DNA of 64,000 nt from Pantoea latae (lineage in GTDB: Bacteria > Pseudomonadota > Gammaproteobacteria > Enterobacterales > Enterobacteriaceae), in NCBI RefSeq assembly GCF_002077695.1, contig NZ_MWUE01000028.1, positions 1-64,000 on the forward strand, in the 5' to 3' direction. Position numbers and translations under genes: made by a program. This document shows, piece after piece, positions 45,301 to 54,234 of the stretch. Positions within the stretch are counted from its first letter, which is position 1. Each line of letters starts with the position of its first letter. The notes beneath the pieces are model-generated. The model was given only the letters and a program-made list of their open reading frames with translations. It had not been told where the DNA came from and ran no database searches.

Positions 45301-45884
45301 GTGGTCAACAGGCTCTCCGGCCCGTTCCACTCCGCGACGATGACGCGCGCGACGTCCAGCGTCAGCGGATAGCAGTGACGCCGCCAGAAGTCCGCCGTCG
45401 CCTGCTTAAACAGCGCCGCCTCATCTTCTATCAGCTCCTGCTCAAACAGCATGCCCGACTCGAACGCGTTCAGGTTAAGCATGCGCTGACAGAAGCCGTG
45501 GATAGTGAATATCGCCGCTTCGTCCATCTGCCGCTCCGCCGCCAGCAGCAGCGCTGCGGCCTGCGAAAGATCCTCAATCTGCTCCAGCAGCTGCGTCAGC
45601 ACTGGATTGCCGCTGGCGCCGCGCACGCACGCCAGCCGCAGCTCATGAATGTTCTCGCGGATGCGCCCGCGCAGTTCCGCGGTGGCGGCCTCGGTAAAGG
45701 TCACCACCAGAATCTCTTCAACCGACAGCGGGCGGCTGTAGCTGTTTTCGCCGCCCAACCCCAACAGCAGGCGCAGGTAGAGCACGCCGATAGTAAAGGT
45801 TTTGCCGGTGCCCGCCGAAGCCTCGATCAGACGCTCGCCGCGCAGCGGCAGCGTCAAAGGATTCAGCGACTCAGGGTAATTCAT
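42348..45884 (-). CDS. recB: Exodeoxyribonuclease V subunit beta RecB
   Basis: 3'-5' helicase and the sole nuclease of RecBCD; it also loads RecA after Chi. The 1178-residue product has Walker A EASAGTGKT at 21-29, the UvrD-type motifs VALIDEFQDTDPQQY near 385 and LLIGDPKQAIYAFRGAD near 415, and HKSKGLQYPLVWLPF near 750. The C-terminal nuclease domain has FIDLVFRWNGQYYLLDYKSN with the Asp and Lys of the active site. Full length (1180 in E. coli). Overlaps both ptrA and recD by four bases. Confidence 0.97.
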   Translation of the reverse strand: MNYPESLNPLTLPLRGERLIEASAGTGKTFTIGVLYLRLLLGLGGENSYSRPLSVEEILVVTFTEAATAELRGRIRENIHELRLACVRGASGNPVLTQLLEQIEDLSQAAALLLAAERQMDEAAIFTIHGFCQRMLNLNAFESGMLFEQELIEDEAALFKQATADFWRRHCYPLTLDVARVIVAEWNGPESLLTTLRPWLQGESPRLKRPPTDDETLATRHAANLARIAAIKQQWQAVSDEVEGIVSQSGVDKRSYSSKYLPLWVAKVTQWANSDTTDYLFPKELERFAQNVLLEKTKKGEPPQHPLFQAVEAFLAEPLSLRDLIIARALVEVRDAVRKEKRLRALLGFDDLLSRLDEALQQPGGALLADTIRARYPVALIDEFQDTDPQQYRIFRTLYLHQPELALLLIGDPKQAIYAFRGADIFTYLRARSEVAAHYTLDTNWRSSPGMVQSVNRLFARMDSPFLFSAIPFLPVKPAEPNQQLTLVKDAQPQAALRFWLQPGDGVGVSDYQQFMAQQCAADISRWLVAGQQGRALLGKGDDLRPVQASDITVLVRSRNEAGLVRDALNGLSIPSVYLSNRDSVYTTPEARELLWLLQAVQAPEQERLLRSALATSIFAIDAATLETLSQNEREWDALVEQFAAWQQLWHQRGVLPMLRDVMNRRQLAENMLASENGERRLTDLMHLGELLQEASTQLDSPHALVRFLAQQIARPNSQSAEQQLRLESDRHLVQIVTIHKSKGLQYPLVWLPFAAGFREASSALYHDRESFATLLDVQGDEQSMALAEQERLAEDLRLLYVALTRSVFHCSVGIAPLFKGARKKEGDSDLHKSALGYLVQRGEGGDASRLRACLDTLADGDTDIVSDDLIPGENWRERTPPDEALSSREVTRDLRDAWRVTSYSGLQQHSSSPLLEAMPTFDIDAAGEEGGEAENQLTPHHFPRGAAPGTFLHGLFESIDFTRPPDRTLLETQLEQNGYGQHWLPVLEAWIARVLHTPLNSDGLMLGALQNQDRLVEMAFYLPLERMLNAAQLDALMRQHDALSARAPRLEFHQVQGMLKGFIDLVFRWNGQYYLLDYKSNWLGDSEAAYTPQAMAQAMVDHRYDLQYQLYTLALHRYLQHRLPGYDYQRHFGGVFYLFLRGVDGSSPENGIFTARPSAEFVAGLDALFRRAEEEEV

Positions 45885-48772
45885 TGCGTCTCACTCTTAA
45901 CCGGTAGCGACTGCTGCAGTTTCGCCACCTCATTCCAGGTTTTCCATCCGGGCAGCGGCGCGAACGCCAGCTTGTCGGCGCTGTTGCCCGCAATCTGCGA
46001 GGTCATCGCCATGCCCTCTTTCTGCATCACGGCGCGATGGAAGAAGTCCGCCAGCGCGTCCGGCGTCAGCTTCTGGATCTCCTCTATCACTTTCTGCCGC
46101 GTATCGAAGGCGTAGTTCTGGCGATCAAAGTCGCGGCTGTAGCGCGACGCCTCTTCATCGAGGGTTTGCGGTCGCTGTTTCAGCTGGTTGATCATCGCCT
46201 GCTGATACTGAACGAAGTCGCTCTGCGGCATGGCGCGCAGTCGCTTCTCCGCCTGCGGGTAGAAGGCCTGATAGCGCTGCAGCAGGTAGGCGGGCTGCTT
46301 GCTGTTGCTCTGCAGCAGGAAGCCGATGCCCCACTGACGGCCGACCGGCATCTGGAAAGCGAACACCGCATAGCCCAGCTGCTCTTCGGTGCGCAGCTGA
46401 TTGTAGAACCAGGGCTGCACGATCTGGCTCAGCATCGAGCTGTTGGCCATGCTCTGATATTCGCCATAGCCGAGCGGCACATAGAGCGCCGCCAGCGCCG
46501 AGTCGGTGCTGCTGCCCGCTTTTTGCAGGTTGGCCTTCACCGGTTTGGCGAAAGAGACATAGTTATTACGCCAGAGCTGCGTGCCCTGGGTCTGCATCTG
46601 CTGCTTCAGCTCGCGACCCAGCTGGATCACGCTGTCCGCGCTGAGGTTGCCCACCGCCAGCAGTTCAGGGGTCGCATGATGGATCAGATTGTCGCGATAC
46701 GCCACCACCTCATCGAGGGTAATCGCTTTCACCAGCGCGCGGCGCGTCTCGCGCTGCGTATAGGGCAGCTGCGACAGCATCTGCATCGGCTGGATCGCCA
46801 GCTCGAACGCCTTGCCTTTGTCCGCCGCGTCCAGCTGATCCAGATACCAGGATTTCGCCTGCTCCAGCTGCTGCGCCGTCGGCTGGAAGGTGGCGTAGCC
46901 TTCCACCAGTTTTTTCAGCAGCGTCGGCAGCCGCTGGGTAAAGCCGCTGGCGCTGAACACCAGCCCGTCGTTTTCGCTGGTAGAGAAGCTGATGCCGCCC
47001 ACCGACGCCTGCGAGTTAAGCTCGTCCAGCGCCAGGCTGGAGAGATAGTCGTTCAGGCCGAACAGCACCTGCTGGCGCGCGTCGCCGATCGCTTCCTGAT
47101 TGCGCAGCGCCAGCATCACCGAGGCTTTCGGCTCGCTGGCGTAATAGCGGCTCGGCATCCAGTAGATCGGCATGCCGCCGTCGTTGGGCAGCGCGACCGG
47201 ATGGCTGTAGCTTTTGCCGTCCGACGGGATCAGGGTGAAGTCGTCAGGAATATAGGGATTCAGCGTCGGCATCGCCAGCTGGATCTGGCTGGCGCGCTGC
47301 TGCCAGTCGGCGAAGGTCTGCTCGCTGATGCGATCGACCTGATAGGGCGCGTTAACAAAGTAGGCCTCTTTGTTGTGCGGCTCCTGCGGGCTGATGTACC
47401 AGATGCGCGCATGCTGCGGCGTCATCTCGTCGAGGCGCGCCTTGATAGCAGCGGCGTCATACTCATCGGCCAGATAAGGCGCGTCCAGCGTGTGCTCCAC
47501 CGGCACGCGCAGCATGGTATCCGCCAGCCACTCGATATAATCCATATCGCGCGTGATAGAGGGATAGCGAAAATCGAGCGCCAGCACGTGGGAGACTTCG
47601 TCAAAATAGCGTTTGTCGACGCCCTGCTCGCGCAGCATGGCGATATAGCTGAAGATCGCCGCTACCACTTCGTCGCGCTGCGCCAGCCCTTTATCGGTGA
47701 GCGAGGCGGTGATGGCGAACACGCCGCTGCTGCGTTCGCTCATCGGATCGGCACCGGCGTTGACGCCGTCGGCCAGCCCCTGCTTTTGCAGCCAGTCGGC
47801 CAGGGTGTTTTTGCTGCGGTTGCCGATCAGGTAGCCGATCAGCGTATCGCTCTTGCTGCGGAAGCGATCGCTGTTATTGGCGATGCGGAACTCAATCTTC
47901 AGCTGCTTGCGCGGCTGCGCCGGCACGTAGTGGATAATGATCCCCTGCTGCGCCTCGGTCACCACCGGCGCGTCGATAGCCGGAACCGTCGCGTCGTGGT
48001 TGGCGATACGCCCAAAGGTGTTGGCGGCGATCTGCGCCATCTCCGGCAGCGGTTTATTGCTGTAGAGCACCGCCTTCATCAGATTGGCGGAGTAGTGGGT
48101 ATGGTAGAAGGTGGAGAGCGCCTCCAGCAGCTTGCTGTCCGGCTTATCCTTCAGCGTATCGAGGTTGCCGCCGGAGAAGCGCGAACCGGGATGCGCCGGG
48201 TTGAGCGTCTCCGCGCCGACCTGCGCCATACGCAGCCCGTCGCGCGAGCGCGCCATCGTCAGCTCGGCGTTGACGGCGTTGCGTTCGCGATCGGCGTTGA
48301 CCGGATCGAGCAGCGGCGCGGCAATGGCGTCCGCCATACGATCCACCGCCGGCTCCAGCGCGCTGTTTTCCACCTCAAGGTAGAAGGCGGTGCGATAGGA
48401 GGCGGTGCTGGCGTTGTGGCTGCCGCCATGCTTTTTCAGGAACTCCGCCAGGTTATCGGGCTGCGGATAGCGCTGCGATCCCATCAGCACCATATGCTCG
48501 AGAAAGTGCGCCAGGCCGAGCTGCTGGTCCGGATCGTCCAGCGAGCCGATCGGCAGCGTGAGCGCCGCCAGCGATTTCGGCGCCTGCGCGTCGGAAACCA
48601 GCAGCACCGTCAGACCGTTGGCCAGCTTGATCGCCTGATACTGACGCGGGTCTTTTTCGCTTTTGCGAATGGTTTCATTGATCGGCTCCCAGCCCGTCGC
48701 CGCCTGCGCCAGCGAGGCGCAGGTCGCCAGGCTCAGCATCAGCGCCGCTATCCAGCAAGCGTATCTACGCAT
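45881..48772 (-). CDS. ptrA: Protease III (pitrilysin) PtrA
   Basis: Periplasmic zinc endopeptidase of the M16 family that degrades peptides below about 7 kDa. The 963-residue product has a signal peptide (1-24, ending AQA) and the inverted zinc motif HFLEH at 89-93, with the distal Glu in the NAVNAELTMA helix near 170. Four M16 domains fill the length. ATG 48772 follows AAGGGG; the frame upstream lacks similarity. It sits between recC and recB as in E. coli, although its function is unrelated to recombination. Confidence 0.96.
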   Translation of the reverse strand: MRRYACWIAALMLSLATCASLAQAATGWEPINETIRKSEKDPRQYQAIKLANGLTVLLVSDAQAPKSLAALTLPIGSLDDPDQQLGLAHFLEHMVLMGSQRYPQPDNLAEFLKKHGGSHNASTASYRTAFYLEVENSALEPAVDRMADAIAAPLLDPVNADRERNAVNAELTMARSRDGLRMAQVGAETLNPAHPGSRFSGGNLDTLKDKPDSKLLEALSTFYHTHYSANLMKAVLYSNKPLPEMAQIAANTFGRIANHDATVPAIDAPVVTEAQQGIIIHYVPAQPRKQLKIEFRIANNSDRFRSKSDTLIGYLIGNRSKNTLADWLQKQGLADGVNAGADPMSERSSGVFAITASLTDKGLAQRDEVVAAIFSYIAMLREQGVDKRYFDEVSHVLALDFRYPSITRDMDYIEWLADTMLRVPVEHTLDAPYLADEYDAAAIKARLDEMTPQHARIWYISPQEPHNKEAYFVNAPYQVDRISEQTFADWQQRASQIQLAMPTLNPYIPDDFTLIPSDGKSYSHPVALPNDGGMPIYWMPSRYYASEPKASVMLALRNQEAIGDARQQVLFGLNDYLSSLALDELNSQASVGGISFSTSENDGLVFSASGFTQRLPTLLKKLVEGYATFQPTAQQLEQAKSWYLDQLDAADKGKAFELAIQPMQMLSQLPYTQRETRRALVKAITLDEVVAYRDNLIHHATPELLAVGNLSADSVIQLGRELKQQMQTQGTQLWRNNYVSFAKPVKANLQKAGSSTDSALAALYVPLGYGEYQSMANSSMLSQIVQPWFYNQLRTEEQLGYAVFAFQMPVGRQWGIGFLLQSNSKQPAYLLQRYQAFYPQAEKRLRAMPQSDFVQYQQAMINQLKQRPQTLDEEASRYSRDFDRQNYAFDTRQKVIEEIQKLTPDALADFFHRAVMQKEGMAMTSQIAGNSADKLAFAPLPGWKTWNEVAKLQQSLPVKSETQ

Positions 48773-48890
48773 GTAAACCCCTTCTGTTACCCTTGGAACC
48801 GCGCTGCCAGGCAGACGCAGCCGAAAATAGTGCAAACTGACGTAACCTTGTTATATGCCGTTGACGCGTCAGATCTCGTCGAACCGCTTG

Positions 48891-51800
48891 CTATTCATCA
48901 TCCAGGTGAGCCTGCAGCACCGGCAGATACCAGCGCTGCGCAGCCTCAACGATGTCGTTGAGCTGCTCTTCATTTAATACCCGGCACAGCCGTTGCAGAT
49001 AGGGATCGCCGCCCTCGCCCTCCTGCTGATAGCCGCCGGTCCAGGCCTGCAGCAGGCGGTTGCGCGCCTTGACCTGCGTCGTTTCATCCAGCAGCAGCTG
49101 CCGCGTTTTTTTGTCGTAACTCGCCGTCAGCCAGGCGCCGCCGCTTTTATTCAGCAGCAGCAGCGGGCGCGCCATGCCCTGCTTATAGCCCTGCATATAG
49201 CGCGTCAGCAGCGCCTCCGCCTCTGGCTGCGCCACCGCCGCAAAGCGCCAGCGGCTGTTCTCTCTGCCCATCATGCGGCTTTCGCCGCTGCCGCCCAACG
49301 CGCAGTAAATCAGGTGCTCCAGCCAGAGCAGCAGGCCGTCGTTCATATTGAGCACGCCGGGACGCCAGCGCAGCAGGCCGTCGCGCTGCACCTGGGTCAG
49401 CCAGCCGGTCAGCACAACGCCGTCGAGCGGCAGATTGACCTCCCAGCTCTCGCCTTCGCTGCGCTGGTCGATGACCGCCGCCGCCACCTCCTGCATCTCC
49501 TCCTGCTGCGCCTGCCAGAACAACTCGCCGAAGGCGCCGTAAGGCAAATTGCCCGCCGCACGATGCAGGGCGAAAAGTCGCTGCGTATCCTCGCCTTCTA
49601 CCAGCGCGTTCAGCAGCTCGGCGTTGATCTGGTAGCGCTCCAGACTGTCGAGCGCGAAAGGCTCGTTGTCGGACAGCTCGGTCTCCTCCAGCCAGAAGGT
49701 GACGCCGAGCCGCTGATGAAACCAGGCGCGCGCCGGATGACGCCAGAAGCGCAGAAACTGCTCGCAGGAGACCGATTCAATCGCCGGCAGCGGCAGCGGC
49801 TGCACAAAGTCGGGCTGCGCCTCGCCTTTGCCCTGCGCGGCGGGCAGCCATTCGCGCGCAAAGCTGTGGCAGCGCGACTGCGGATGAAAGTTCTCCGCCG
49901 CGAACGGCATGCGGCTGTGCAGATGCTGAATATGGCGCTGCACGCGCTGCGCGCTCTCATCCAGCTCCTGCGCCTCGTCGCCCGGCAGGCAGAAGCTCTG
50001 ACCGATATAATCCAGCAGCTCTGTGACCAGCACGGAAGGATAGCGTTCCGTATTATCCTGAATGGCCCGTCCGATATAGCTGATATAGAGCCGATCCTGT
50101 GCCGACAGCAGCGCCTCGAGAAACAGATAGCGGTCGTCGTCGCGTCGGCTGCGATCGCCTTTGCGCGTCTGCTGCTGCATCAGGTCAAAGCCCGGCGCCG
50201 GCAGCGTGCGCGGATACACCCCATCGTTCATGCCGAGCAGGCAGACCACGCGGAACGGGATCGATCGCATCGGCATCAGCGTGCAGAAGTTAATCTGTCC
50301 GGCGAGAAAGCGCTGGCTGATGCGCTGCTGATCGAGGCGTGCGCGCAGATCGTCGCGCAGCAGCGTCACCGGGATCGCCGCCTGATAGCGCGCGGCCTGA
50401 CCATATTCGATCAGCTGTTTCCACTGCTCTTCCACCAGCAGCAGCGCCGCTTCCGCTTCGGCGTCGCCGTGGAAAAAGTCGTTGATCATCTCGCGGCAGA
50501 GCGGCAGCCAGCCCTCCAGCGGGCGGGGTTCGCTGAGCCGCGCGCGCCAGTGGTTGAGGCGCATCAGCAGCTCTGCCAGATGGCCGGCCAGTTCGCCCAC
50601 CAGACCGCTCGACTCGTCGTAGGGCAAAATGCCCTGCCAGTCACCGTGATGGCTCTCCATCGCATAGCCCAGCAGCATGCGCTCCAGGCCAAATCGCCAG
50701 GTGTGCTGGCCCGTAACCGGCAGCGACAGCGCCTCGGCGCTGTCGTCGTCCAGCCCCCAGCGCACGCCGGACTCATCCACCCAGCGACGCAGCAGGCGCA
50801 GCCCGCTCTCATCCACCGAGAAGCGGTTCGCCAGCGCCGGCACCTCCAGCAGCGCCAGCACATCCTCGGCCGCGAAGCGGCTGTCCGGCAGCGCCAGCAG
50901 GCTCAGGAAGGCGAAAATGGCCGGGTGCGCCTGGCTGGCGCGGCGGTCGGAGATCGAGAACGGCAGATAGCGATCGGCGGGCGCGTTGGCGAAGACCGCC
51001 TGAATAAAGGGGGCGTAGCTGTCGATATCGGCCACCATCACGATAATATCGCGCGGCTTGAGCGAAGGATCCGCCTCCATCATCGCCAGCAGGTGATCCT
51101 GCAGCACTTCCACCTCGCGCTGGGCGCTGTGGCAGATCTGCACGCTGATCGAACGATCGTCGGGATCGAGCGGGCGCTTGTTGCCGCTCCAGGCCAGCTC
51201 CGCCGCGTTCAGCCCCAGCACCGCCCTGTCCTGCAGATTCAGCAGGTCGTGCTGCATCGCGTGCAGCAGGTTATCTTCCTCGACCTCGACAAAGGCGTCG
51301 ACGTCATCCGCCTCGTCCATCTGGCTCAGCAAAAAGAGGTTGTCACGCCCCAGCTTGCCCCAGGAGGCGAGCAGCGGGTTGCTGAGCTGCTGTTCGCCTT
51401 CGGCGTTAAAACGCGCGGGCGCCTCCTGCGGATCGCTGAACAGGTCGCGCGCCTCGTCGCTGTCAAGACGACGACGCTGACGGCTTTGCAGCTTCGCCAG
51501 AAAGGCGTAATCCTGAATATCGCCCCAGTAATCGCGGCACGGATTGGTGAACAGCAGATGAATATCGATATGGCGGCCCAGCGCCTGCAGCGCCTGCAGA
51601 TAGACTGGCGGCAAGGCGGAGATGCCGCAGATAAAAACGCGCTTCGGCAGGCTGGCGGGCGTCTGCTCGGCCCGCTCCAGCGTGTGAATAAAGCGCGCGT
51701 AAAGGTTGGCGCGGTGCCACTTCGGCTGGCCCAGCGCCTCGGTGTAGGCCACCAGATCGCGCCAGAGCGCCGACTGCCACAGCTGCGCGTCGCCTAATCC

Positions 51801-52268
51801 TTCCACCAGCTCGCCTTGCTCCCAGCGGTTCAGCCAGTCGGCGCGATAGACCAGATACTGGTCAAAGAGATCGGCGACGCGGGAGCAGAGCTGGAACAGC
51901 TTGCGCTTGTCGCTGTCGTCGTGCAGGTAGTGGCGCAGCGAGAGGAACGCCTCCTGGGTCAGCAGCTCCGGCAGGCGATGCATCAGTTTCCAGCTCATGC
52001 TGGCTTTGGTAAAGGCACTCTCCGCAGGGATCTCCGGCAGCACGCGCACGAACATATCCCAGATAAACGAGGCGGGGAGCGGAAAGTCGATATTGGCGGC
52101 GATGCCGAACGTTTGCGCCAGCTCCATTTGCAGCCACTGCGCCATGCCGGGACTCTGCACCAGCACGGTTTCGGCGGAAAAAGGATCGCTGAGGGGGTCA
52201 TGTTCTATCACCGCTGCCGCGAGAATCTTCAGAACATCGAGCTGGTTTGAGTGATAAACGTGAAACAT
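48891..52268 (-). CDS. recC: Exodeoxyribonuclease V subunit gamma RecC
   Basis: RecBCD subunit that splits the duplex and scans for Chi; its helicase-like folds are inactive. The 1125-residue product starts MFHVYHSNQLDVLKIL and agrees with E. coli RecC (1122) from end to end, including VQSPGMAQWLQMELAQ near residue 40 and RVVCLLGMNDGVYPR near 675. There is no intact Walker motif, as expected. About 100 bp separate it from ppdC and 118 bp from ptrA. Confidence 0.96.
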   Translation of the reverse strand: MFHVYHSNQLDVLKILAAAVIEHDPLSDPFSAETVLVQSPGMAQWLQMELAQTFGIAANIDFPLPASFIWDMFVRVLPEIPAESAFTKASMSWKLMHRLPELLTQEAFLSLRHYLHDDSDKRKLFQLCSRVADLFDQYLVYRADWLNRWEQGELVEGLGDAQLWQSALWRDLVAYTEALGQPKWHRANLYARFIHTLERAEQTPASLPKRVFICGISALPPVYLQALQALGRHIDIHLLFTNPCRDYWGDIQDYAFLAKLQSRQRRRLDSDEARDLFSDPQEAPARFNAEGEQQLSNPLLASWGKLGRDNLFLLSQMDEADDVDAFVEVEEDNLLHAMQHDLLNLQDRAVLGLNAAELAWSGNKRPLDPDDRSISVQICHSAQREVEVLQDHLLAMMEADPSLKPRDIIVMVADIDSYAPFIQAVFANAPADRYLPFSISDRRASQAHPAIFAFLSLLALPDSRFAAEDVLALLEVPALANRFSVDESGLRLLRRWVDESGVRWGLDDDSAEALSLPVTGQHTWRFGLERMLLGYAMESHHGDWQGILPYDESSGLVGELAGHLAELLMRLNHWRARLSEPRPLEGWLPLCREMINDFFHGDAEAEAALLLVEEQWKQLIEYGQAARYQAAIPVTLLRDDLRARLDQQRISQRFLAGQINFCTLMPMRSIPFRVVCLLGMNDGVYPRTLPAPGFDLMQQQTRKGDRSRRDDDRYLFLEALLSAQDRLYISYIGRAIQDNTERYPSVLVTELLDYIGQSFCLPGDEAQELDESAQRVQRHIQHLHSRMPFAAENFHPQSRCHSFAREWLPAAQGKGEAQPDFVQPLPLPAIESVSCEQFLRFWRHPARAWFHQRLGVTFWLEETELSDNEPFALDSLERYQINAELLNALVEGEDTQRLFALHRAAGNLPYGAFGELFWQAQQEEMQEVAAAVIDQRSEGESWEVNLPLDGVVLTGWLTQVQRDGLLRWRPGVLNMNDGLLLWLEHLIYCALGGSGESRMMGRENSRWRFAAVAQPEAEALLTRYMQGYKQGMARPLLLLNKSGGAWLTASYDKKTRQLLLDETTQVKARNRLLQAWTGGYQQEGEGGDPYLQRLCRVLNEEQLNDIVEAAQRWYLPVLQAHLDDE

Positions 52269-52371
52269 GCAAACTCCTGTGGTGATACTCTCTGGCGCGG
52301 CAAAGCGGCAGACTGGTCACTCTACCGCGTATCGTCGGGGATGCCCAGCGTACGCCGGGCTCTTTTGCCCC

Positions 52372-52661
52372 TCAGCAGCGTAAACGCGTCAGCGCGGCGT
52401 GCGCCTGATGCGGCCCGCTGACCTCGACGCGCTCCAGCGTACAGCCTGCGACACTGGCGCTGCGCTGCAGCGAGGCGCGCCAGCCCTCAACGTCGTGACC
52501 CATCAGGCGCTGCGCCGCGACGCGCACCGCGGCCCGCTGCTGCCACTGCTGGCTAAAGCTCAGCGTCAGCGCCCGATGATACTGCAGCAGCGCGCTGACG
52601 CTGGTCGCCATCAGCAGCAGCGCAAACAGCACCTCCGGCAGGCTAAAGCCGCGCGGCTCAC
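52372..52661 (-). CDS. ppdC: Prepilin-type pseudopilin PpdC, with an apparent frameshift in its leader
   Basis: Small type II/IV pseudopilin-like protein; the E. coli homologue is a prepilin-peptidase-dependent protein of unclear role. The readable part is GFSLPEVLFALLLMATSVSAL, in two parts, which has the cleavage-site Gly-Phe, the +5 Glu and a hydrophobic helix; about 93 codons to the stop at 52372. No ATG, GTG or TTG lies in frame close before it. A GTG at 52661 overlaps the ygdB stop as GTGA, the usual coupled arrangement, but is one base out of frame. One extra base in GTGAGCCGCGC would give a normal short leader. So this is either a recent frameshift or a sequence error; a start far upstream inside ygdB is unlikely. 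Confidence 0.6.
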
Positions 52662-53056
52662 AGGCAGCCCTGCGCCGTCGCCAGCGGGCAGTAGTCGATC
52701 CAGCCGTGCGGCAGCGGTCTGAGCCGCGCGCCCTCCTGCGCCACCCAGCGCCACAGCGCCAGGTCACCGGCCGTCGCACGGCCTTTAAGCAACATCCGCT
52801 CATCGTCCACCTTCTGTAAACAGCTCTCCCAGCCCTGCTGCCGATCCTGCTGACAGCCCGGCGTCTCTGGCCAGCTTAGCGTCAGGCCCCACTGCAGCGC
52901 CGACTGCGCCGCCCAGAAAGCGCGATAGTGCTGCCGCTCATCCGCCACCAGCGACATTCCCTGCTCCAGCCGCTCCCGGCTGGCGTGCAGCGTCAGGCTG
53001 CCGATGAGCAGGATGGTCAGCACCATGCCCAGCGCGCTGTGTCCGTGTTGATTCAC
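52658..53056 (-). CDS. ygdB: YgdB family protein (DUF2509), pseudopilin operon member
   Basis: A 132-residue protein with one N-terminal membrane helix (LGMVLTILLIGSLTL, about residues 9-23) and a periplasmic-type body with several Cys. It resembles E. coli YgdB; function unknown. It lacks the Gly-Phe prepilin cleavage site but stands between ppdB and ppdC, overlapping both by four bases. The position suggests a minor-pilin partner like PilX, which is inference. Confidence 0.85.
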   Translation of the reverse strand: MNQHGHSALGMVLTILLIGSLTLHASRERLEQGMSLVADERQHYRAFWAAQSALQWGLTLSWPETPGCQQDRQQGWESCLQKVDDERMLLKGRATAGDLALWRWVAQEGARLRPLPHGWIDYCPLATAQGCL

Positions 53057-53586
53057 AGGTTTTCGCCCTCTACCCAGCTCTCCAGGGTTTCCAGCGTCTT
53101 GCCGGCGCGCCCGACCAGACGCAGTTTGACCAGCCTGCCCGCGCGTTCGACGCTGAACTGCTCAATAGCAAGAAAAGCGGGATCGGTCAGCCGCTCCCAG
53201 CCTGTTGCGCCGCACGCCGCCACGCCGCGCTGGGTTTCCAGCTGCTTTTGCCGCAGGCGAAAGCCGTAGTAGTCGCTTTCGGCGTGCGCGACGCCTTCCC
53301 ATTTGCCGTTGCTGTTGTCGTCCCAGCGCAGCAGCAGGCAGTCGGCGGAGAGGCTGAGCGCGCCGGCGCCGCAGTCGCCGTTGCAGTAGCCGGCGCGGCG
53401 CACCGCCTTTTCCAGCGTTTGCATCAGCTGCTGCAGCTCTTCCCGCAGCTGAACCCGCTGCAGCAGACGCAGGTTTTCGCCCGCCAGCAGCGGCAAAAAG
53501 CGCCCTGCGCTCAGCATCAGCACCGCGCTGAGGGCCATCGCCACCAGCATCTCCAGCAGGCTGAACCCGGCGTTTTCTAGTCGCAT
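53053..53586 (-). CDS. ppdB: Prepilin peptidase-dependent protein PpdB
   Basis: Type II-like minor pseudopilin, 177 residues. The leader MRLENAG is followed by FSLLEMLVAMALSAVLML with the +5 Glu, so cleavage is expected after Gly7. Four Cys (YCNGDCGAGALSLSADC and a later one) may form disulfides in the periplasmic domain. Its end overlaps ygdB (ATGA) and its start overlaps ppdA by ten bases, so the genes form an operon ppdA-ppdB-ygdB-ppdC. Confidence 0.9.
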   Translation of the reverse strand: MRLENAGFSLLEMLVAMALSAVLMLSAGRFLPLLAGENLRLLQRVQLREELQQLMQTLEKAVRRAGYCNGDCGAGALSLSADCLLLRWDDNSNGKWEGVAHAESDYYGFRLRQKQLETQRGVAACGATGWERLTDPAFLAIEQFSVERAGRLVKLRLVGRAGKTLETLESWVEGENL

Positions 53587-54047
53587 CCCTGCTCCTCCGG
53601 TTCACAAAGGCGAATGCGCGCGCGGGCGGAAATGACCAGCCGCAGCGTGCCGCTGGCGTTGCCGAACGCCAGGCTGCCCGCTTTCGCCACGTTACGTCGG
53701 CCGTAAAAGCCCGGCTCGCCGCGCAGGCTAAGCATCTTCACGCCGGGATAAGGCGCCACGAACCGCAGCCGGCTGCCGCGTAAGCAGCCTGCCGCCGGTT
53801 TTGCGCCGCTGCCGAGGCACCAGCGATCGCCCGCTATCAGCCACAGCGCGCGATCCTGGTTCTGCCAGTTCGCCTGGGCGCGCAGCCGCTGGAGAAAGCC
53901 CTGCAGCAGCTGCGCCGTGTCGCGCAGCTGCTGTCGCTGCTGCCAGCGCTGCCAGCCGTGGAGCGCGCCGAGGCTGAGTATGCCGACGATAACCAGCACC
54001 AGCAGCAGCTCCGGCAGCGTAAAGCCGTGGTCTGTTTCTTTTTTCAT
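53577..54047 (-). CDS. ppdA: Prepilin peptidase-dependent protein PpdA
   Basis: Type II-like minor pseudopilin (GspH/FimT-like), 156 residues. The leader MKKETDHG is cut before FTLPELLLVLVIVGILSLG, which has the +5 Glu. The C-terminal domain has a few Cys and ends CEPEEQGCD. ATG 54047 gives a normal leader length; the longer frame upstream is rejected. First gene of the ppd group, 187 bp after thyA, whose terminator lies in between. Confidence 0.9.
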   Translation of the reverse strand: MKKETDHGFTLPELLLVLVIVGILSLGALHGWQRWQQRQQLRDTAQLLQGFLQRLRAQANWQNQDRALWLIAGDRWCLGSGAKPAAGCLRGSRLRFVAPYPGVKMLSLRGEPGFYGRRNVAKAGSLAFGNASGTLRLVISARARIRLCEPEEQGCD

Positions 54048-54176
54048 CGCGTCACTCTGCCGCGATGCGTCCGCCGCCGCCAGCGGCGCGAGCCAGCGGT
54101 GCGCGCCGCTTTCCAGTAAAAAAAGGGGAGTTACAGCGGGCAGCAAAAGAGTGGGAGCGCGCGCGCAGAAAAGGGA

Positions 54177-54213
54177 TAAAAAAAGCCCCGGCGAGCAGGG
54201 CTATGCCGGGGCT
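54177..54213 (-). terminator. thyA terminator
   Basis: On the minus strand AGCCCCGGC pairs with GCCGGGGCT, followed by seven T residues (read from 54184 down). Confidence 0.88.
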
Positions 54214-54234
54214 GGATGATTGCAGGTCGCGAGG

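Noticed and set aside
46037..51797. Plus-strand open frames of 974 and 934 codons opposite ptrA and recC
   Set aside because: The minus-strand genes are unmistakable; the opposite frames are Arg/Gln/His-rich with no similarity to known proteins.
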